64,000 bases of DNA from Rathayibacter sp. Leaf185 (GCF_001423885.1 NZ_LMPP01000001.1:186001-250000); one strand, 5' to 3'. Counted from the first letter of the stretch, positions 8,776 to 20,247 are shown. Numbers and translations are program-made. Notes: generated by a model not told the origin, from the sequence alone.

Positions 8776-9101
8776 TACTTGGCCTCCTCGTTCGACTCGG
8801 TCGCCTCGACCTCGGCCTTGGCGGCCTTCTTGGTCTTCGGCTTCTTCTCCGCCTTGGCCGGAGCCTCGACGGGTGCGGGGGTGGCGCGGATGCCCAGCTC
8901 GCGCTCACGGATGACCGTGTAGATGCGGGCGATGTCGCGCTTGACGGCACGCAGGCGGCCGTTGGTGTCCAGCTGGCCGGTGGCCGACTGGAAGCGGAGG
9001 TTGAACAGCTCCTCCTTGGCCTTCTTCAGCTCCGTGACGAGACGCTCGTCCTCGAAGGTGTCGAGCTCGGTGGGGACGAGCTCCTTGGATCCGATCGCCA
9101 T
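8775..9101 (-). CDS. rpmC: 50S ribosomal protein L29 with C-terminal Lys/Ala tail
   Basis: The first 70 or so residues are a normal L29 ([26 protein letters not shown], then [21 protein letters not shown]), which lies at the peptide exit tunnel and takes part in docking of nascent-chain factors. A charged tail of about 35 residues ([20 protein letters not shown]...) follows, giving 108 aa against about 65 in many bacteria. ATG 9101 overlaps the rplP stop by one base. Confidence 0.95.
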   Translation of the reverse strand: MAIGSKELVPTELDTFEDERLVTELKKAKEELFNLRFQSATGQLDTNGRLRAVKRDIARIYTVIRERELGIRATPAPVEAPAKAEKKPKTKKAAKAEVEATESNEEAK

Positions 9102-9520
9102 TACGCGTCTCCCTCCTCGCGCTTGATGATGCGTGCCTTCAGGGGCAGCTTGTGGATGGCACGAGTCATAGCTTCGCGAGCGAGCTTCTCCTCGACGCCG
9201 GCGACCTCGAAGAGGACACGGCCCGGCTTGACGTTGGCGACCCACCACTCCGGCGAGCCCTTACCGGAACCCATGCGGGTCTCGGCGGGCTTCTTGGTCA
9301 GCGGGCGGTCGGGGTAGATGTTGATCCACACCTTTCCACCGCGCTTGATGTGACGCGTCATCGCGATACGAGCGGACTCGATCTGACGGTTGGTCACGTA
9401 GGCGGGGGTGAGGGCCTGGATGCCGAACTCACCGAACGACACCTTGGTGCCACCGGTGGCCTGGCCCGAGCGGCCCGGGTGGTGCTGCTTGCGGTGCTTG
9501 ACTCGACGGGGAATCAACAT
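9101..9520 (-). CDS. rplP: 50S ribosomal protein L16
   Basis: 139-aa L16, which organises the A-site tRNA region of 23S r[20 protein letters not shown], the signature [20 protein letters not shown] and [19 protein letters not shown] are all intact. It is separated from rpsC by 2 bp and overlaps rpmC by one base. Confidence 0.97.
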   Translation of the reverse strand: MLIPRRVKHRKQHHPGRSGQATGGTKVSFGEFGIQALTPAYVTNRQIESARIAMTRHIKRGGKVWINIYPDRPLTKKPAETRMGSGKGSPEWWVANVKPGRVLFEVAGVEEKLAREAMTRAIHKLPLKARIIKREEGDA

Positions 9521-9522
9521 GG

Positions 9523-10281
9523 TTATGCCTCAACTCCTGCTGCGACGGGCGCCTCGCTCTGCTGGCGGGGGGCGCGACGCGGTCGGTCGCTGCGCTCGGG
9601 GCGCGACGACTTGCTGTTCGCCTGCTCGCGGGCGAGCTCCTTGTTGGTGATGTCGCCCTTGTAGATCCAGACCTTCACGCCGATGCGGCCGAAGGTGGTC
9701 TTCGCCTCGTAGAAGCCGTAGTCGATGTTCGCGCGCAGGGTGTGCAGCGGCACGCGACCCTCGCGGTAGAACTCCGAGCGGCTCATCTCGGCGCCGCCGA
9801 GGCGGCCGGAGACCTGGATGCGGACGCCCTTGGCGCCGGCGCGCTGAGCACCCTGCAGACCCTTGCGCATCGCGCGGCGGAAGGCCACGCGGGCGGAGAG
9901 CTGCTCGGCGATGCCCTGGGCGACCAGCTGAGCCTCGGCCTCGGGGTTCTTGACCTCGAGGATGTTCAGCTGGATCTGCTTGGCGGTGAGCTTCTCGAGG
10001 TCGGCGCGGATGCGCTCGGCCTCGGCGCCACGGCGACCGATCACGATGCCCGGACGGGCGGTGTGGATGTCGACGCGGACGCGGTCACGGGTGCGCTCGA
10101 TCTCGATGCGGGCGACGCCGGCCCGGTCGAGCTGCGTGGCGAGGAGACGGCGGATCTTGACGTCCTCAGCGAGGAAGTCGCTGTACCGCTGGCCCTTCTT
10201 GGTGCTGTCGGAGAACCAGCGCGACACGTGGTCGGTGGTGATTCCCAGACGGAAACCGTAGGGGTTTACTTTCTGACCCAT
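9523..10281 (-). CDS. rpsC: 30S ribosomal protein S3
   Basis: mRNA-entry-site protein, 252 aa. [14 protein letters not shown] leads into a KH domain ([19 protein letters not shown]), and the S3 C-terminal signature follows ([31 protein letters not shown]). The last 30 residues are an unconserved Arg/Pro/Gln-rich tail. The ATG shares a base with the rplV stop. Confidence 0.97.
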   Translation of the reverse strand: MGQKVNPYGFRLGITTDHVSRWFSDSTKKGQRYSDFLAEDVKIRRLLATQLDRAGVARIEIERTRDRVRVDIHTARPGIVIGRRGAEAERIRADLEKLTAKQIQLNILEVKNPEAEAQLVAQGIAEQLSARVAFRRAMRKGLQGAQRAGAKGVRIQVSGRLGGAEMSRSEFYREGRVPLHTLRANIDYGFYEAKTTFGRIGVKVWIYKGDITNKELAREQANSKSSRPERSDRPRRAPRQQSEAPVAAGVEA

Positions 10282-10646
10282 TACTTGGTCCCCTCCTCAG
10301 GAGTGGCCAGCACGACGGTGATGTGGCTGGTGCGCTTGTTGATGCGGAAGGCACGACCCTGGGCACGGGGCTGGAATCGCTTGAGGGTGGTTCCCTCATC
10401 GACGAAGGCGCGGGACACGAACAGGTCCTGGTCGTCGAGGTACTCGTTCGAGGCATCGGCCTTGACGCGAGCGTTGGCCATCGCCGAGGCGACGAGCTTG
10501 TAGACGGGCTCGGAAGCTCCCTGCTCGGCGAACTTCAGGATGGCCAGGGCCTCCTGAGCCTGCTTGCCGCGGATCAGGTTCACGACACGGCGAGCCTTCT
10601 GGGGGGTGACGCGGATGTGTCGCACGCGTGCGATCGACTCCACCAT
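10281..10646 (-). CDS. rplV: 50S ribosomal protein L22
   Basis: 121-aa L22. The globular part begins [22 protein letters not shown]. The beta-hairpin lining the exit tunnel is [23 protein letters not shown]. Macrolide-resistance mutations map to this hairpin in other species; no insertion is visible here. It follows rpsS by 25 bp. Confidence 0.97.
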   Translation of the reverse strand: MVESIARVRHIRVTPQKARRVVNLIRGKQAQEALAILKFAEQGASEPVYKLVASAMANARVKADASNEYLDDQDLFVSRAFVDEGTTLKRFQPRAQGRAFRINKRTSHITVVLATPEEGTK

Positions 10647-10671
10647 TTCTCTCCTCCTTCTCGTCGCCGCG

Positions 10672-10953
10672 TCAGCGGCGACGGCCCTTCTTGTCGTCCT
10701 TCTCGTGACCGCGGAAGGTCCGAGTGGGGGCGAACTCGCCGAGCTTGTGGCCGACCATGGTCTCGGTCACGAACACGGGGATGTGCTTGCGTCCGTCGTG
10801 GACCGCGATGGTGTGGCCCAGCATCGCCGGGATGATCATCGAGCGGCGCGACCAGGTCTTGATGACGTTCTTGTTGCCGGCTTCGTTAGCGGTGAACACC
10901 TTGCGGAGCAGGTGGTCATCGACGAAGGGGCCCTTCTTGAGACTGCGAGGCAT
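10672..10953 (-). CDS. rpsS: 30S ribosomal protein S19
   Basis: Head protein of the 30S subunit, 93 aa. It begins [19 protein letters not shown] and carries the family signature around [30 protein letters not shown] (shortened here). The order rplB-rpsS-rplV is canonical and the length is standard. Confidence 0.97.
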   Translation of the reverse strand: MPRSLKKGPFVDDHLLRKVFTANEAGNKNVIKTWSRRSMIIPAMLGHTIAVHDGRKHIPVFVTETMVGHKLGEFAPTRTFRGHEKDDKKGRRR

Positions 10954-10965
10954 CTTCTACAACTC

Positions 10966-11805
<840 letters not shown>

Positions 11806-11833
11806 TGTCTGTTTTCCTCTACGCTTCTTCGGC

Positions 11834-12142
11834 TCAGCCGACGTTCGTGAAGATGTCGATGGAGCCGGACTTCAGCGTGACGATCGCGCGCTTGGTGTCC
11901 TTGCGCTTGCCGGTGCCGATCTTGGTGCGGCGGGTCTTGCCCTGACGGTTCAGGGTGTTGATCGACGCGACCTCGACTCCGAAGATCTTCTCGATGGCGA
12001 GCTTGATCTCGGTCTTGTTCGAGCGCGGGTCGACGACGAAGGTGTACTTGCCCTCGTCGATCAGGCTGTAGGACTTCTCCGAGACCACCGGGGAGATGAT
12101 GACGTCGCGGGGGTCCTTGTTGAACGCGGCGGACTGGCTCAT
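11834..12142 (-). CDS. rplW: 50S ribosomal protein L23
   Basis: Tunnel-exit protein that docks trigger factor and SRP, 102 aa. It has [27 protein letters not shown] and the L23 signature [17 protein letters not shown]. It overlaps the rplD stop by 4 bp (ATGA), which suggests coupled translation. Confidence 0.96.
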   Translation of the reverse strand: MSQSAAFNKDPRDVIISPVVSEKSYSLIDEGKYTFVVDPRSNKTEIKLAIEKIFGVEVASINTLNRQGKTRRTKIGTGKRKDTKRAIVTLKSGSIDIFTNVG

Positions 12143-12789
12143 GCGTTCACCTCTTCCTTCTTGGACTTGAGGGCGACGAACGCCTCGATCGCACCCTTCG
12201 AGAAGACGATGTCGTCCGAGACGAGCACGTCGTAGGCGTTGAGCTGGTCGACCGGCAGGATGTGCACGAACGGCACGTTGCGGAGGGAGAGCTCGGCGAT
12301 GAAGTCGTCGCGCTCGAGGACCACGAGGACGTTGCGCGACACCGAGAGGGCGTCGAGCAGGACGAGGACGTCCTTGGTCTTCGGGGTGTCGCCGAGGGCG
12401 AGCGACTCGACCACGTGGAGGCGGGCTCCACGAGCGCGGTCCGAGAGAGCGCCGAGCAGAGCCGCGGCGATCATCTTCTTCGGGGTGCGCTGCGCGTAGT
12501 TGCGCGGGGTCGGTCCGTGGACGATGCCACCACCGGTCATGTGCGGGGCGCGGATCGAGCCCTGACGAGCGCGACCGGTTCCCTTCTGCTTGAACGGCTT
12601 GCGGCCGGCACCCGAGACCTCGCCACGGTTCTTCGTGGAGTGGGTCCCCTGACGCGCGGCGGCGAGCTGGGCCACGACGACCTGGTGGATCAGCGGGACG
12701 TTGGTCTCGACGTCGAAGAGCTCGGCGGGGAGCTCGAAAGAGCCCGACTTCTGGCCCTGGACGTCGAAGATGTCGATAGAGGTAGCCAT
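12139..12789 (-). CDS. rplD: 50S ribosomal protein L4
   Basis: 216-aa L4. The extended tunnel loop region [33 protein letters not shown] is split by ordinary family residues, and [15 protein letters not shown] follows. In Escherichia coli L4 represses its own operon, but no comparable leader was identified here. It is 4 bp from rplC and overlaps rplW. Confidence 0.96.
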   Translation of the reverse strand: MATSIDIFDVQGQKSGSFELPAELFDVETNVPLIHQVVVAQLAAARQGTHSTKNRGEVSGAGRKPFKQKGTGRARQGSIRAPHMTGGGIVHGPTPRNYAQRTPKKMIAAALLGALSDRARGARLHVVESLALGDTPKTKDVLVLLDALSVSRNVLVVLERDDFIAELSLRNVPFVHILPVDQLNAYDVLVSDDIVFSKGAIEAFVALKSKKEEVNA

Positions 12790-12793
12790 GGAA

Positions 12794-13462
12794 CTACGCT
12801 CCCTTCACGGCGTTGCGAACGAACACGAGGCGACCGCGGGCACCGGGGACGGCGCCCTTGACGAGCAGCAGACCCTTCTCGGCGTCGACGGAGTGCACCT
12901 TGAGGTTGAGCACGGTGACGCGCTCGCCACCCATGCGGCCCGCCATGCGCATGCCCTTGAAGACACGGCTGGGGGTCGAGGAGGCGCCGATGGAGCCCGG
13001 CTTGCGGTGGTTGCGGTGCGAACCGTGCGAGGACGAGACGCCCTTGAAGTTGTGACGCTTCATCACACCGGCGAAGCCCTTGCCCTTGCTGGTGCCGACG
13101 ACGTCGACCTTGGTGCCGGCTTCGAAGACGGCGTCCACGGTCAGCTCCTGGCCGGCCGAGTAGTCGGCGGCGTCGGAGGTGCGGACCTCGGTGAGGTGGC
13201 GGCGGGGGGTGACACCCGCGGCGTCGAAGTGACCGGCGGAGGGCTTGTTCACCTTGCGCGGGTCGATGGCGCCGGCGGCGATCTGGACGGCGGTGTAGCC
13301 GTCCTTCTCCTCCGTGCGGACCTGGGTCACGACGTTGGGGCTGATCTCGATGACGGTGACGGGGACGAGCTTGTTGTTCTCGTCCCAGACCTGGGTCATG
13401 CCGAGCTTGGTGCCCAGGAGGCCCTTGCTGGTCTTCAGCGTGGGGGAAACAGTGACAGACAT
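12794..13462 (-). CDS. rplC: 50S ribosomal protein L3
   Basis: 222-aa L3 that approaches the peptidyl-transferase centre. It begins after a short extension with [17 protein letters not shown]. The L3 signature ([20 protein letters not shown]) and the Gly/Arg-rich tip region [20 protein letters not shown] are present. It is 14 bp downstream of rpsJ. Confidence 0.97.
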   Translation of the reverse strand: MSVTVSPTLKTSKGLLGTKLGMTQVWDENNKLVPVTVIEISPNVVTQVRTEEKDGYTAVQIAAGAIDPRKVNKPSAGHFDAAGVTPRRHLTEVRTSDAADYSAGQELTVDAVFEAGTKVDVVGTSKGKGFAGVMKRHNFKGVSSSHGSHRNHRKPGSIGASSTPSRVFKGMRMAGRMGGERVTVLNLKVHSVDAEKGLLLVKGAVPGARGRLVFVRNAVKGA

Positions 13463-13476
13463 GGTGGCACTCCTCC

Positions 13477-13785
13477 TTAGAGCTTGATCTCGATGTTGAC
13501 GTCGGCGGGGAGGTCGAGACGCATGAGCGAGTCGACGGCCTTCGGCGTCGGGTCGATGATGTCGATGAGGCGCTTGTGGGTACGCATCTCGAAGTGCTCG
13601 CGGCTGTCCTTGTACTTGTGAGGCGAACGGATCACGCAGACCACGTTCTTCTCGGTCGGAAGCGGCACGGGGCCGACGACCGTTGCTCCGGCACGGGTGA
13701 CCGTGTCGACGATCTTGCGCGCCGACGTGTCGATGACCTCGTGGTCGTACGACTTCAGTCGGATGCGGATCTTCTGTCCCGCCAT
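13477..13785 (-). CDS. rpsJ: 30S ribosomal protein S10
   Basis: First gene of the superoperon. It is 102 aa with the S10 signature [23 protein letters not shown] and the C-terminal [16 protein letters not shown]10 (NusE) also takes part in antitermination with NusB. The start is ATG with no other in-frame choice nearby. It is preceded by a non-coding stretch of about 450 bp. Confidence 0.97.
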   Translation of the reverse strand: MAGQKIRIRLKSYDHEVIDTSARKIVDTVTRAGATVVGPVPLPTEKNVVCVIRSPHKYKDSREHFEMRTHKRLIDIIDPTPKAVDSLMRLDLPADVNIEIKL

Positions 13786-14234
13786 GTGTGATCTCTCACT
13801 CTCTTGTTATTGCGTCGTACGCGACGGGCCTGTCGGCCTCGCCTCGCATTGGACGCGCTCGCGAAGGAACTCCGGCGAACCGGGGAAGTGCACCAGTGTT
13901 CTTCTGTCAAAAGCACCGCACTCGGGGCGCTGCGGCGACGTGCAGAACGCACGACGCACGGAGAGCCCGTTGAGTTGTCGGTTGTTTCGTTCTGCTACCC
14001 GCCGCCTCGACGACGCATCCGCGGGGCCGCCCTCTCGGGTCGAGCCGCTGCGGCGCCGTCTCGGCACTGCCTGGCAGTGTCCCACCCACTGCAGCACGCT
14101 GCCGGGCGGAAAATTTGAACTAGGAGAGTCTCCCACAGAAGAGCCGTCCGTGCAACCCGGGCGTGTCGCCCTCAGGGCTCCTCCCCCAGGGCGCGATTCC
14201 GCGGGTTTCGGCGATGCTCCGCGACGGTCGGCGC
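13786..14234 (-). promoter_or_regulatory. Non-coding region upstream of rpsJ (probable S10-operon promoter and leader)
   Basis: No coding sequence with actinobacterial codon bias is seen. Features are a TTGACA on the minus strand (13905-13910) without a convincing -10 at 16-18 bp, a small hairpin cactgc-ctg-gcagtg (14065-14079), and an A/T-rich block around 14110-14118, unusual for this genome, that could mark a promoter. The region must also hold the 3' end of the topoisomerase transcript. I cannot place the transcription start. Confidence 0.4.
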
Positions 14235-15218
14235 CTACTCGAAGAGCAGCGCGCGGAGGGTGGTCTCGGCGGAGTTCGGGCGCGACGGGTCGATCGTCTC
14301 CCCCGCCCGGTAGTGGTCGAGGACGCGCGGGTCGACGTAGCTCGCGCGCGCGACGGTCGGGGTGTTGCCGAGGACGGAGGAGGCGTCCCGCATGGCCTGC
14401 GCGATCGCCGCATTGCGCGAGCGCTGGGTGGCCTGGGGGCCGGTCTTCGCGAGGCTGAGGGCGGCGGCCACCGTGCCGTGCAGGGTACGGAAGTCCTTCG
14501 CCGTGAAGTCGTCGCCCGCGCGCTCCCGGACGTAGTCGTTGATCTCCGGTGCCGAGACCGGTCGCCACTGGCGACCGTCCTTCCAGGCGAGCAGGCGCGC
14601 GTGGGGGCCGCGCCGCTTCATCAGACGGATCACGCGAGCGAGGTCCTTGTCGAGGATCTCGCTCGTCCACGCCTGGTGGCTCTTGCCCGGGAACGCGAGC
14701 GCCACCCGGTCGCCGTGCGTGGTCGCGTGCGCGCAGAGCAGCGTCGAGAGCCCGATGCTGCCGTGCTCCTTGGCGTAGCGCTCGCTGCCGACGCGGAGGG
14801 ACCCGGTGTCGAGCATCCGGAACGCCGTCGCGAGTGCACGCTCGCGGGTCGCGCCCTGGCCACGCAGATCGATCGTGACGCCGCGACGGGCCGAGGGCAG
14901 CGACTCCGCGAGGCGCAGCGCCCGGTCGAACTTGATCCGGTCCTTCTGCTCGCGCCAGGTCGGGTGGTAGATGTACTGCCGCCGGCCCGCGGCGTCGACG
15001 CCCATGGCCTGGATGTGCCCGTTCGGGTACGGCGCGATCCAGACGTCCTTCCAGGCCGGGGGTATCCCGAGGCCGTCGAACCGGGCGCGCAGCTCCTGGT
15101 CGGTGACGGTGACGCCACGGGGGTCGCGGTAGCTGAAGCCGGAGCCCGCGCGGACCCGCGTGTAGCCGCGGCCGCTCGAATCGGTCCTGCGGAGTCGTCG
15201 TTCGCGTGCGTCAGCCAT
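14235..15218 (-). CDS. DNA topoisomerase IB (poxvirus/bacterial type)
   Basis: Relaxes supercoiled DNA through a 3'-phosphotyrosyl intermediate without ATP. The 327-aa protein has the N-terminal DNA-binding lobe (KDRIKFDRALRL region) and the catalytic domain. By alignment to known bacterial TopIB, the active-site residues are Arg142 (LRVGSERYAKE), Lys169 (FPGKSHQ), Arg234 (AKDFRTLHG), Asn265 (LGNTPTVA) and the nucleophile Tyr274 (RASYVDPRV). Asn in place of the viral His is normal for bacterial enzymes. The gene is patchily distributed in bacteria and stands alone here between the tuf and S10 units. Confidence 0.93.
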   Translation of the reverse strand: MADARERRLRRTDSSGRGYTRVRAGSGFSYRDPRGVTVTDQELRARFDGLGIPPAWKDVWIAPYPNGHIQAMGVDAAGRRQYIYHPTWREQKDRIKFDRALRLAESLPSARRGVTIDLRGQGATRERALATAFRMLDTGSLRVGSERYAKEHGSIGLSTLLCAHATTHGDRVALAFPGKSHQAWTSEILDKDLARVIRLMKRRGPHARLLAWKDGRQWRPVSAPEINDYVRERAGDDFTAKDFRTLHGTVAAALSLAKTGPQATQRSRNAAIAQAMRDASSVLGNTPTVARASYVDPRVLDHYRAGETIDPSRPNSAETTLRALLFE

Positions 15219-15284
15219 CGTTCCGACGCTAGGGCGGGGCCGTCGCGCCCGGCACGGGCTTGACGAACCGCCCCGCGTCGGTCG

Positions 15285-15497
15285 CTACTCGTTGCCCAGG
15301 CGCTTCTCGGCCTGGCGCTTGAGATCCTCGATGCGCTCGTCGTACTTGCCGCCCGTCAACCGGCTCGCGATCTCACCCGACTTCTCGAGCACCTGATCCG
15401 AGACCCCCTCGGCCTTCTCGCTGCGCAGCACCTCCTGCGCCTTCCGGCTGTTCAGCAGATCGCCCGCCTGACGTCCGAGCTTCCCGAGATCCACCAT
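15285..15497 (-). CDS. Rv0909/MT0933 antitoxin-like small protein
   Basis: 70-aa, highly charged, helix-rich protein (MVDLGKLGRQAGDLLNSRKA..., ending TGGKYDERIEDLKRQAEKR). The GGKYD motif and size resemble the MT0933-type antitoxin family of mycobacteria. The ATG at 15497 is placed by a strong AAGGAGGA just upstream. No toxin-like gene is adjacent: its neighbours are a fructosamine-kinase-family gene upstream and topoisomerase IB downstream. It may be an orphan relative with a housekeeping or stress role rather than a working antitoxin. Family assignment is by eye. Confidence 0.65.
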   Translation of the reverse strand: MVDLGKLGRQAGDLLNSRKAQEVLRSEKAEGVSDQVLEKSGEIASRLTGGKYDERIEDLKRQAEKRLGNE

Positions 15498-15578
15498 GAC
15501 TCCTCCTTGATCGGCGCGCTCGGCTCGAGCGCGCCCCAGTGTCGCGGCTCCGGCTGGACGAACCATGCGGGGCGATCC

Positions 15579-16349
15579 TCAGCCGACGAGATCGAGGACG
15601 CGCTGCGCCGCCTCCGCCAGCGCTCGCCCGTACGCGGGACCGTGCCCGGCGGCGTGCACGGCGAGCGGGTGCAGCTGGTGCAGCGCCACCCGGTCCCCCG
15701 CGCCGTCACGGAGGGGATGCACCTCGCCGTACCCGCGGAGGATCTCGTCCAGGTGGGGAGCCCCGAAGAGTGCCAGCATCGCCAGATCGGTCTCGCGGTG
15801 CCCGCCGTGCGCCGCCGGATCGATCAGAACCGCGCCCTCCGCGGACCAGAGCACGTTGCCGGTCCAGAGGTCGCCGTGCAGGCGCGCGGGCGGCTCGTCG
15901 TCGTCGAGCACACCCGACGCGATCGGGTCCAGAGCCCGCTCGACGAGTCGCGCGTCATCGGATCGGAGATTGCCCGCGGCGACAGCGGTCTCGAGGAACG
16001 GCCGCACCCGCTGCTCGGCGTAGAAGCGGCCCCAGGAGTCCTCCGGCCGGCAGGGCATCGACCGGCGGCCGATGTAGGCGGGGCCGTCCCAGCCCTCCGG
16101 CGGTGAGCCGAATGCCCGCGCGCCTTCCACATGGGTCCGGGCCAGTGCGCGGCCGAACCCGCGGGCGGCCTCGGTCGACGGGCAGACCTGCGGCACGTCC
16201 TCCAGCACGATCCTCCCGACACCCACCTCGACGACGCTCACACACCGCGCGCCACCACTCGGCTCTGCGGCGCGCAGCCAGTCGAGCCCCGCGGCCTCCC
16301 ACTCGAAGAAGCGGGGCTGCCCCGATGGATCGCTCTTCGTGAAGGTCAT
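15579..16349 (-). CDS. Fructosamine kinase / phosphotransferase family protein
   Basis: 256 aa from ATG 16349. The protein-kinase-like (APH) fold is shown by the catalytic-loop motif ARLHGDLWTGNVLW and the metal-binding Asp in VLIDPAAHGGHRETDLAML. Both match the fructosamine-3-kinase family, which phosphorylates sugars on glycated amines so that they come off proteins. Family members in bacteria are often of unknown substrate. The lysine and nucleotide loop region (FFEWEAAGLDWL) is also family-like. Upstream lies the tuf terminator. It is probably transcribed separately from the ribosomal genes. Confidence 0.85.
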   Translation of the reverse strand: MTFTKSDPSGQPRFFEWEAAGLDWLRAAEPSGGARCVSVVEVGVGRIVLEDVPQVCPSTEAARGFGRALARTHVEGARAFGSPPEGWDGPAYIGRRSMPCRPEDSWGRFYAEQRVRPFLETAVAAGNLRSDDARLVERALDPIASGVLDDDEPPARLHGDLWTGNVLWSAEGAVLIDPAAHGGHRETDLAMLALFGAPHLDEILRGYGEVHPLRDGAGDRVALHQLHPLAVHAAGHGPAYGRALAEAAQRVLDLVG

Positions 16350-16541
16350 GACCACGACGTTAGGGCCTGTCGGACAGGAGATCGCCGTCGCGAGCACGGT
16401 CTGGTCGTGCGGGCTGCAAGGAGGGGATCGAAGGCCACTGCGGGGCAGTGGTCGAGATCACCGACGCCGCAGACCGTGCGCTCAGACCGAGCGGAGCACG
16501 CGGGATCGTGTTCGACACGCCCTGGGCCGGGAACGCCGAAA

Positions 16542-16570
16542 GGGGCCGTCCGCACGAAGCGGACGACCCC
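16542..16570 (-). terminator. tuf terminator
   Basis: Arms GGGGCCGTCCGC and GCGGACGACCCC pair over 12 bp with one G-T type mismatch and a five-base loop (acgaa), 21 bp after the tuf stop. A short pyrimidine run (CCCCTTTC) follows on the minus strand. Position and stability fit an intrinsic terminator closing the str operon. Confidence 0.8.
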
Positions 16571-16591
16571 TCTCGGAGATCAGCAGGAGAC

Positions 16592-17785
16592 CTACTTGAC
16601 GATCTTGGTGACCGTTCCGGCGCCCACGGTGCGTCCACCCTCACGGATGGCGAAGCCGAGGCCCTCCTCCATGGCGATCGGCTGGATCAGCGCGACCGTC
16701 ATGTCGGTGGTGTCGCCGGGCATGACCATCTCGGTGCCCTCGGGCAGCGTGATGACGCCGGTGACGTCGGTGGTGCGGAAGTAGAACTGCGGGCGGTAGT
16801 TCGCGTAGAACGGGTTGTGACGCCCACCCTCATCCTTGGACAGGATGTACGCGGTGCCCTCGAAGTCGGTGTGCGGCGTGACCGAACCCGGCTTGACGAC
16901 GACCTGGCCGCGCTCGACGTCCTCGCGCTTGGTGCCGCGGAGGAGCAGACCGCAGTTCTCGCCGGCCCAGGCCTCGTCGAGCTGCTTGTGGAACATCTCG
17001 ATTCCGGTGACCGTGGTCTTCTGCGTCGGGCGGATGCCGACGATCTCGACCTCGGAGTTCAGAGCGAGGGTTCCGCGCTCCGCACGGCCGGTGACGACGG
17101 TTCCACGACCGGTGATCGTGAAGACGTCCTCGATCGGCATGAGGAACGGCTTGTCCTTGTCGCGGATCGGGTCCGGGATGGACTCGTCGACGGCGTCCAT
17201 GAGGTCGAGGATGGACTGGGTCCACGCCTCGTCGCCCTCGAGGGCCTTGAGGCCCGAGACGCGGACGACGGGAGCGTTGTCTCCGTCGAAGCCCTGCGAA
17301 GCGAGCAGCTCGCGGACCTCGAGCTCGACGAGCTCCAGGATCTCCTCGTCGTCGACCATGTCGGCCTTGTTCAGGGCGACGAGCAGGTAGGGGACGCCGA
17401 CCTGCTTGGCGAGGAGGACGTGCTCACGGGTCTGAGCCATCGGGCCGTCGGTGGCGGCGACCACGAGGATCGCGCCGTCCATCTGAGCCGCGCCGGTGAT
17501 CATGTTCTTGATGTAGTCGGCGTGACCCGGGGCGTCGACGTGCGCGTAGTGGCGCTTCGGCGTCTCGTACTCGACGTGCGAGATGTTGATCGTGATGCCG
17601 CGCTGGCGCTCCTCGGGAGCGGAGTCGATCGACGCGAAGTCGCGCTGAACGTTGGTCGCGGACGGGAACTTGTCAGCGAGAACCTTGGAGATCGCCGCGG
17701 TCAGCGTGGTCTTTCCGTGGTCGACGTGACCGATGGTTCCGATGTTGACGTGCGGCTTGGTCCGCTCGAACTTGGCCTTAGCCAC
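16592..17785 (-). CDS. tuf: Elongation factor Tu
   Basis: Delivers aminoacyl-tRNA to the ribosome. The 397-aa protein has all GTPase motifs: [10 protein letters not shown] (P-loop), [12 protein letters not shown] (switch I side), [12 protein letters not shown] and NKADM. Domains 2 and 3 with the kirromycin/tRNA-contact segments (e.g. [22 protein letters not shown]) follow. The start is GTG behind GAGGAGGA. It is preceded by a roughly 200-bp gap with a hairpin after fusA, so it may have its own promoter. An A/T-containing TAACAT lies at about 17884-17889 on the minus strand but no good -35 was found. Confidence 0.98.
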   Translation of the reverse strand: MAKAKFERTKPHVNIGTIGHVDHGKTTLTAAISKVLADKFPSATNVQRDFASIDSAPEERQRGITINISHVEYETPKRHYAHVDAPGHADYIKNMITGAAQMDGAILVVAATDGPMAQTREHVLLAKQVGVPYLLVALNKADMVDDEEILELVELEVRELLASQGFDGDNAPVVRVSGLKALEGDEAWTQSILDLMDAVDESIPDPIRDKDKPFLMPIEDVFTITGRGTVVTGRAERGTLALNSEVEIVGIRPTQKTTVTGIEMFHKQLDEAWAGENCGLLLRGTKREDVERGQVVVKPGSVTPHTDFEGTAYILSKDEGGRHNPFYANYRPQFYFRTTDVTGVITLPEGTEMVMPGDTTDMTVALIQPIAMEEGLGFAIREGGRTVGAGTVTKIVK

Positions 17786-17948
17786 TGTGGGTCCTCCTCA
17801 GGACTTAGGTGCAAGCATCCGCATCCGACGCCGCACGGGGCGGCACGAGGACAGAGGGCTTGCGGGGGTTTTGTGTACTTATGTTACCGGCAGTGGTCGT
17901 GAGGGTTTCGACGCGAGTACCGCAGCAAACCCGCACGACACTACCAGG

Positions 17949-17976
17949 CCCCCGCCGTCCACGCGGACGGCGGGGG
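17949..17976 (-). terminator. Hairpin after fusA
   Basis: Perfect 12-bp stem CCCCCGCCGTCC / GGACGGCGGGGG with a four-base loop (acgc), 13 bp beyond the fusA stop. This is strong enough to terminate or attenuate transcription before tuf. The rest of the 17786-17989 interval has no gene. Confidence 0.75.
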
Positions 17977-17989
17977 TGGGAGGGCTGGG

Positions 17990-20104
17990 TTACTCGCCCT
18001 TGTTCTTCTGGATGATCTCCTCGGCGACGGCCTTGGGGACCTCGGAGTAGGACTCGAAGGTCATCGAGTAGACCGCGCGGCCCGAGGTCTTCGAGCGCAG
18101 GTCGCCGATGTAGCCGAACATCTCGGACAGCGGCACGTTGGCGCGGATGACCTTGATGCCGGTGGCGTCCTCCATCGACTGGATCATCCCGCGACGCGAG
18201 TTGAGGTCGCCGATGACGTCGCCCATGTACTCCTCGGGAGTGCGGACCTCGACGGCCATGAGCGGCTCGAGGAGGACGGGCTGCGCCTTGCGCGACGCCT
18301 CCTTGAACGCGATCGAGCCGGCGATCTTGAACGCCATCTCGGACGAGTCGACGTCGTGCGCCGCACCGTCGGTCAGGGTCGCCTTGACGCCCACCATGGG
18401 GTAGCCGGCGAGCGTGCCCACCTGCATGGCGTCGCGGATGCCCGCGTCGACCGACGGGATGTACTCGCGGGGAACGCGTCCACCCGAGACGCCGTTGACG
18501 AACTCGTAGGTCTTGTCGGCCTCGACCTCCATCGGCTCGATGGTGATCTGGACCTTCGCGAACTGGCCGGAGCCACCCGTCTGCTTCTTGTGGGTGTAGT
18601 CGTACTTCTCGACCGCGCGACGGATGGTCTCGCGGTACGCCACCTGCGGCTTGCCGACGTTCGCCTCGACGTTGAACTCGCGCTTCATGCGGTCCACCAG
18701 GATGTCGAGGTGCAGCTCGCCCATTCCCTTGATGACCGTCTGACCGGTCTCCTGGTTCTGCTCGGTGCGGAAGGTGGGGTCCTCCTCCGCGAGCTTCTGG
18801 ATCGCGGTGCCCAGCTTCTCCTGGTCGGCCTTGGTCTTGGGCTCGATGGCGACCTCGATGACGGGCTCGGGGAACGTCATGGACTCGAGCACCACCTGCG
18901 CGTTGGGGTCGCTCAGGGTGTCACCGGTGGTGGTGTCCTTGAGGCCGATGACCGCGTAGATGTGACCGGCGGTGACCGAGTCGACCGGGTTCTCCTTGTT
19001 GGAGTGCATCTGGAAGATCTTGCCGATGCGCTCCTTCTTGCCCTTGGTCGAGTTGATGACCTGAGCGCCGGAGTCGAGCTTGCCCGAGTAGACGCGCACG
19101 TAGGTCAGGCGACCGAAGAACGGGTGCACGGCGACCTTGAACGCGAGCGCCGAGAAGGGCTCGGTCGAGTCGGCGTGGCGCATGATGACCTTCTCCTCGT
19201 CGCGGACGTCGTGAGCCTCGATGGCCGGGACGTCGAGCGGGGAGGGGAGGTAGTCGACGACCGCGTCGAGCATCGGCTGGACACCGCGGTTCTTGAACGC
19301 GGAGCCGCAGAGCACGGGGTAGATGTCCGAGTTGACGGTCAGCTTGCGGATCGCCGCCTTGATCTCGGCGACGGTCAGCTCCTCACCGCCGAAGTACTTC
19401 TCGAGCAGCTCGTCGGACGTCTCGGCGACGGTCTCGAGCAGCTTGTGGCGGTACTCGGCGGCCTTCTCGGCGAGGTCGGCGGGGATCTCCTCGATCTCGT
19501 ACTTCGCGCCCAGCGCGACGTCTCCCTTGGAGTCGCCGCGCCACGTGAGCGCGCGCATCTCGACCAGGTCGACGACGCCCTCGAAGTTGGACTCGGCACC
19601 GATCGGCAGCTGGATGACCAGCGGCTTCGCACCGAGGCGCTTGATGATCGTGTCGACCGTGTAGTAGAAGTCGGCGCCGAGCTTGTCCATCTTGTTGACG
19701 AAGCAGATGCGCGGGACGTCGTACTTGTCGGCCTGACGCCAGACGGTCTCGGACTGGGGCTCGACGCCCTCCTTGCCGTCGAAGACGGCGACCGCGCCGT
19801 CGAGCACGCGCAGCGAGCGCTCGACCTCGACCGTGAAGTCGACGTGACCCGGGGTGTCGATGATGTTGATCTGGTTCTTGTTCCAGAAGCAGGTCGTCGC
19901 GGCCGACGTGATCGTGATGCCGCGCTCCTGCTCCTGCGCCATCCAGTCCATCGTGGCGGCGCCGTCGTGGACCTCACCGATCTTGTGCGTGATACCCGTG
20001 TAGAACAGGATGCGCTCGGTGGTGGTGGTCTTGCCGGCATCGATGTGGGCCATGATGCCGATGTTGCGGACCTTGTTCAGGTCGGTGAGCACATCTTGTG
20101 CCAC
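17990..20104 (-). CDS. fusA: Elongation factor G
   Basis: Translocase GTPase, 704 aa. The five-domain layout is visible: the G domain with [16 protein letters not shown], the switch motif and [15 protein letters not shown], then NKMDKLGAD. Domain II follows, and domains III-V include [15 protein letters not shown] and the C-terminal [20 protein letters not shown]. The start is GTG. It sits between rpsG and tuf, each separated by a hairpin-containing gap, in the classic str order. Confidence 0.98.
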   Translation of the reverse strand: MAQDVLTDLNKVRNIGIMAHIDAGKTTTTERILFYTGITHKIGEVHDGAATMDWMAQEQERGITITSAATTCFWNKNQINIIDTPGHVDFTVEVERSLRVLDGAVAVFDGKEGVEPQSETVWRQADKYDVPRICFVNKMDKLGADFYYTVDTIIKRLGAKPLVIQLPIGAESNFEGVVDLVEMRALTWRGDSKGDVALGAKYEIEEIPADLAEKAAEYRHKLLETVAETSDELLEKYFGGEELTVAEIKAAIRKLTVNSDIYPVLCGSAFKNRGVQPMLDAVVDYLPSPLDVPAIEAHDVRDEEKVIMRHADSTEPFSALAFKVAVHPFFGRLTYVRVYSGKLDSGAQVINSTKGKKERIGKIFQMHSNKENPVDSVTAGHIYAVIGLKDTTTGDTLSDPNAQVVLESMTFPEPVIEVAIEPKTKADQEKLGTAIQKLAEEDPTFRTEQNQETGQTVIKGMGELHLDILVDRMKREFNVEANVGKPQVAYRETIRRAVEKYDYTHKKQTGGSGQFAKVQITIEPMEVEADKTYEFVNGVSGGRVPREYIPSVDAGIRDAMQVGTLAGYPMVGVKATLTDGAAHDVDSSEMAFKIAGSIAFKEASRKAQPVLLEPLMAVEVRTPEEYMGDVIGDLNSRRGMIQSMEDATGIKVIRANVPLSEMFGYIGDLRSKTSGRAVYSMTFESYSEVPKAVAEEIIQKNKGE

Positions 20105-20213
20105 GGAGTTCCTCCGATAGGTGATGGAGCCAGCGCAACGGGTTCATGGCCGATCGGCTGGGTCTGGTGGTGGCGGTCGCCCGACCGCGTGGATCGGGCG
20201 ATCCGCCGCCGGG

Positions 20214-20247
20214 CCCCGGCCGGCAGCGCGAGGACTGCCGGCCGGGG
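20214..20247 (-). terminator. Hairpin after rpsG
   Basis: Perfect 13-bp stem CCCCGGCCGGCAG / CTGCCGGCCGGGG with an eight-base loop, about 35 bp after the rpsG stop. It lies within the 177-bp rpsG-fusA gap, so it would reduce read-through from the rpsL-rpsG pair into fusA. No other feature is seen in the gap. Confidence 0.7.

Noticed and set aside
13905-13910. TTGACA upstream of rpsJ as an S10-operon promoter
   Set aside because: No -10-like hexamer at 16-18 bp, so kept only as a mention in the region entry.
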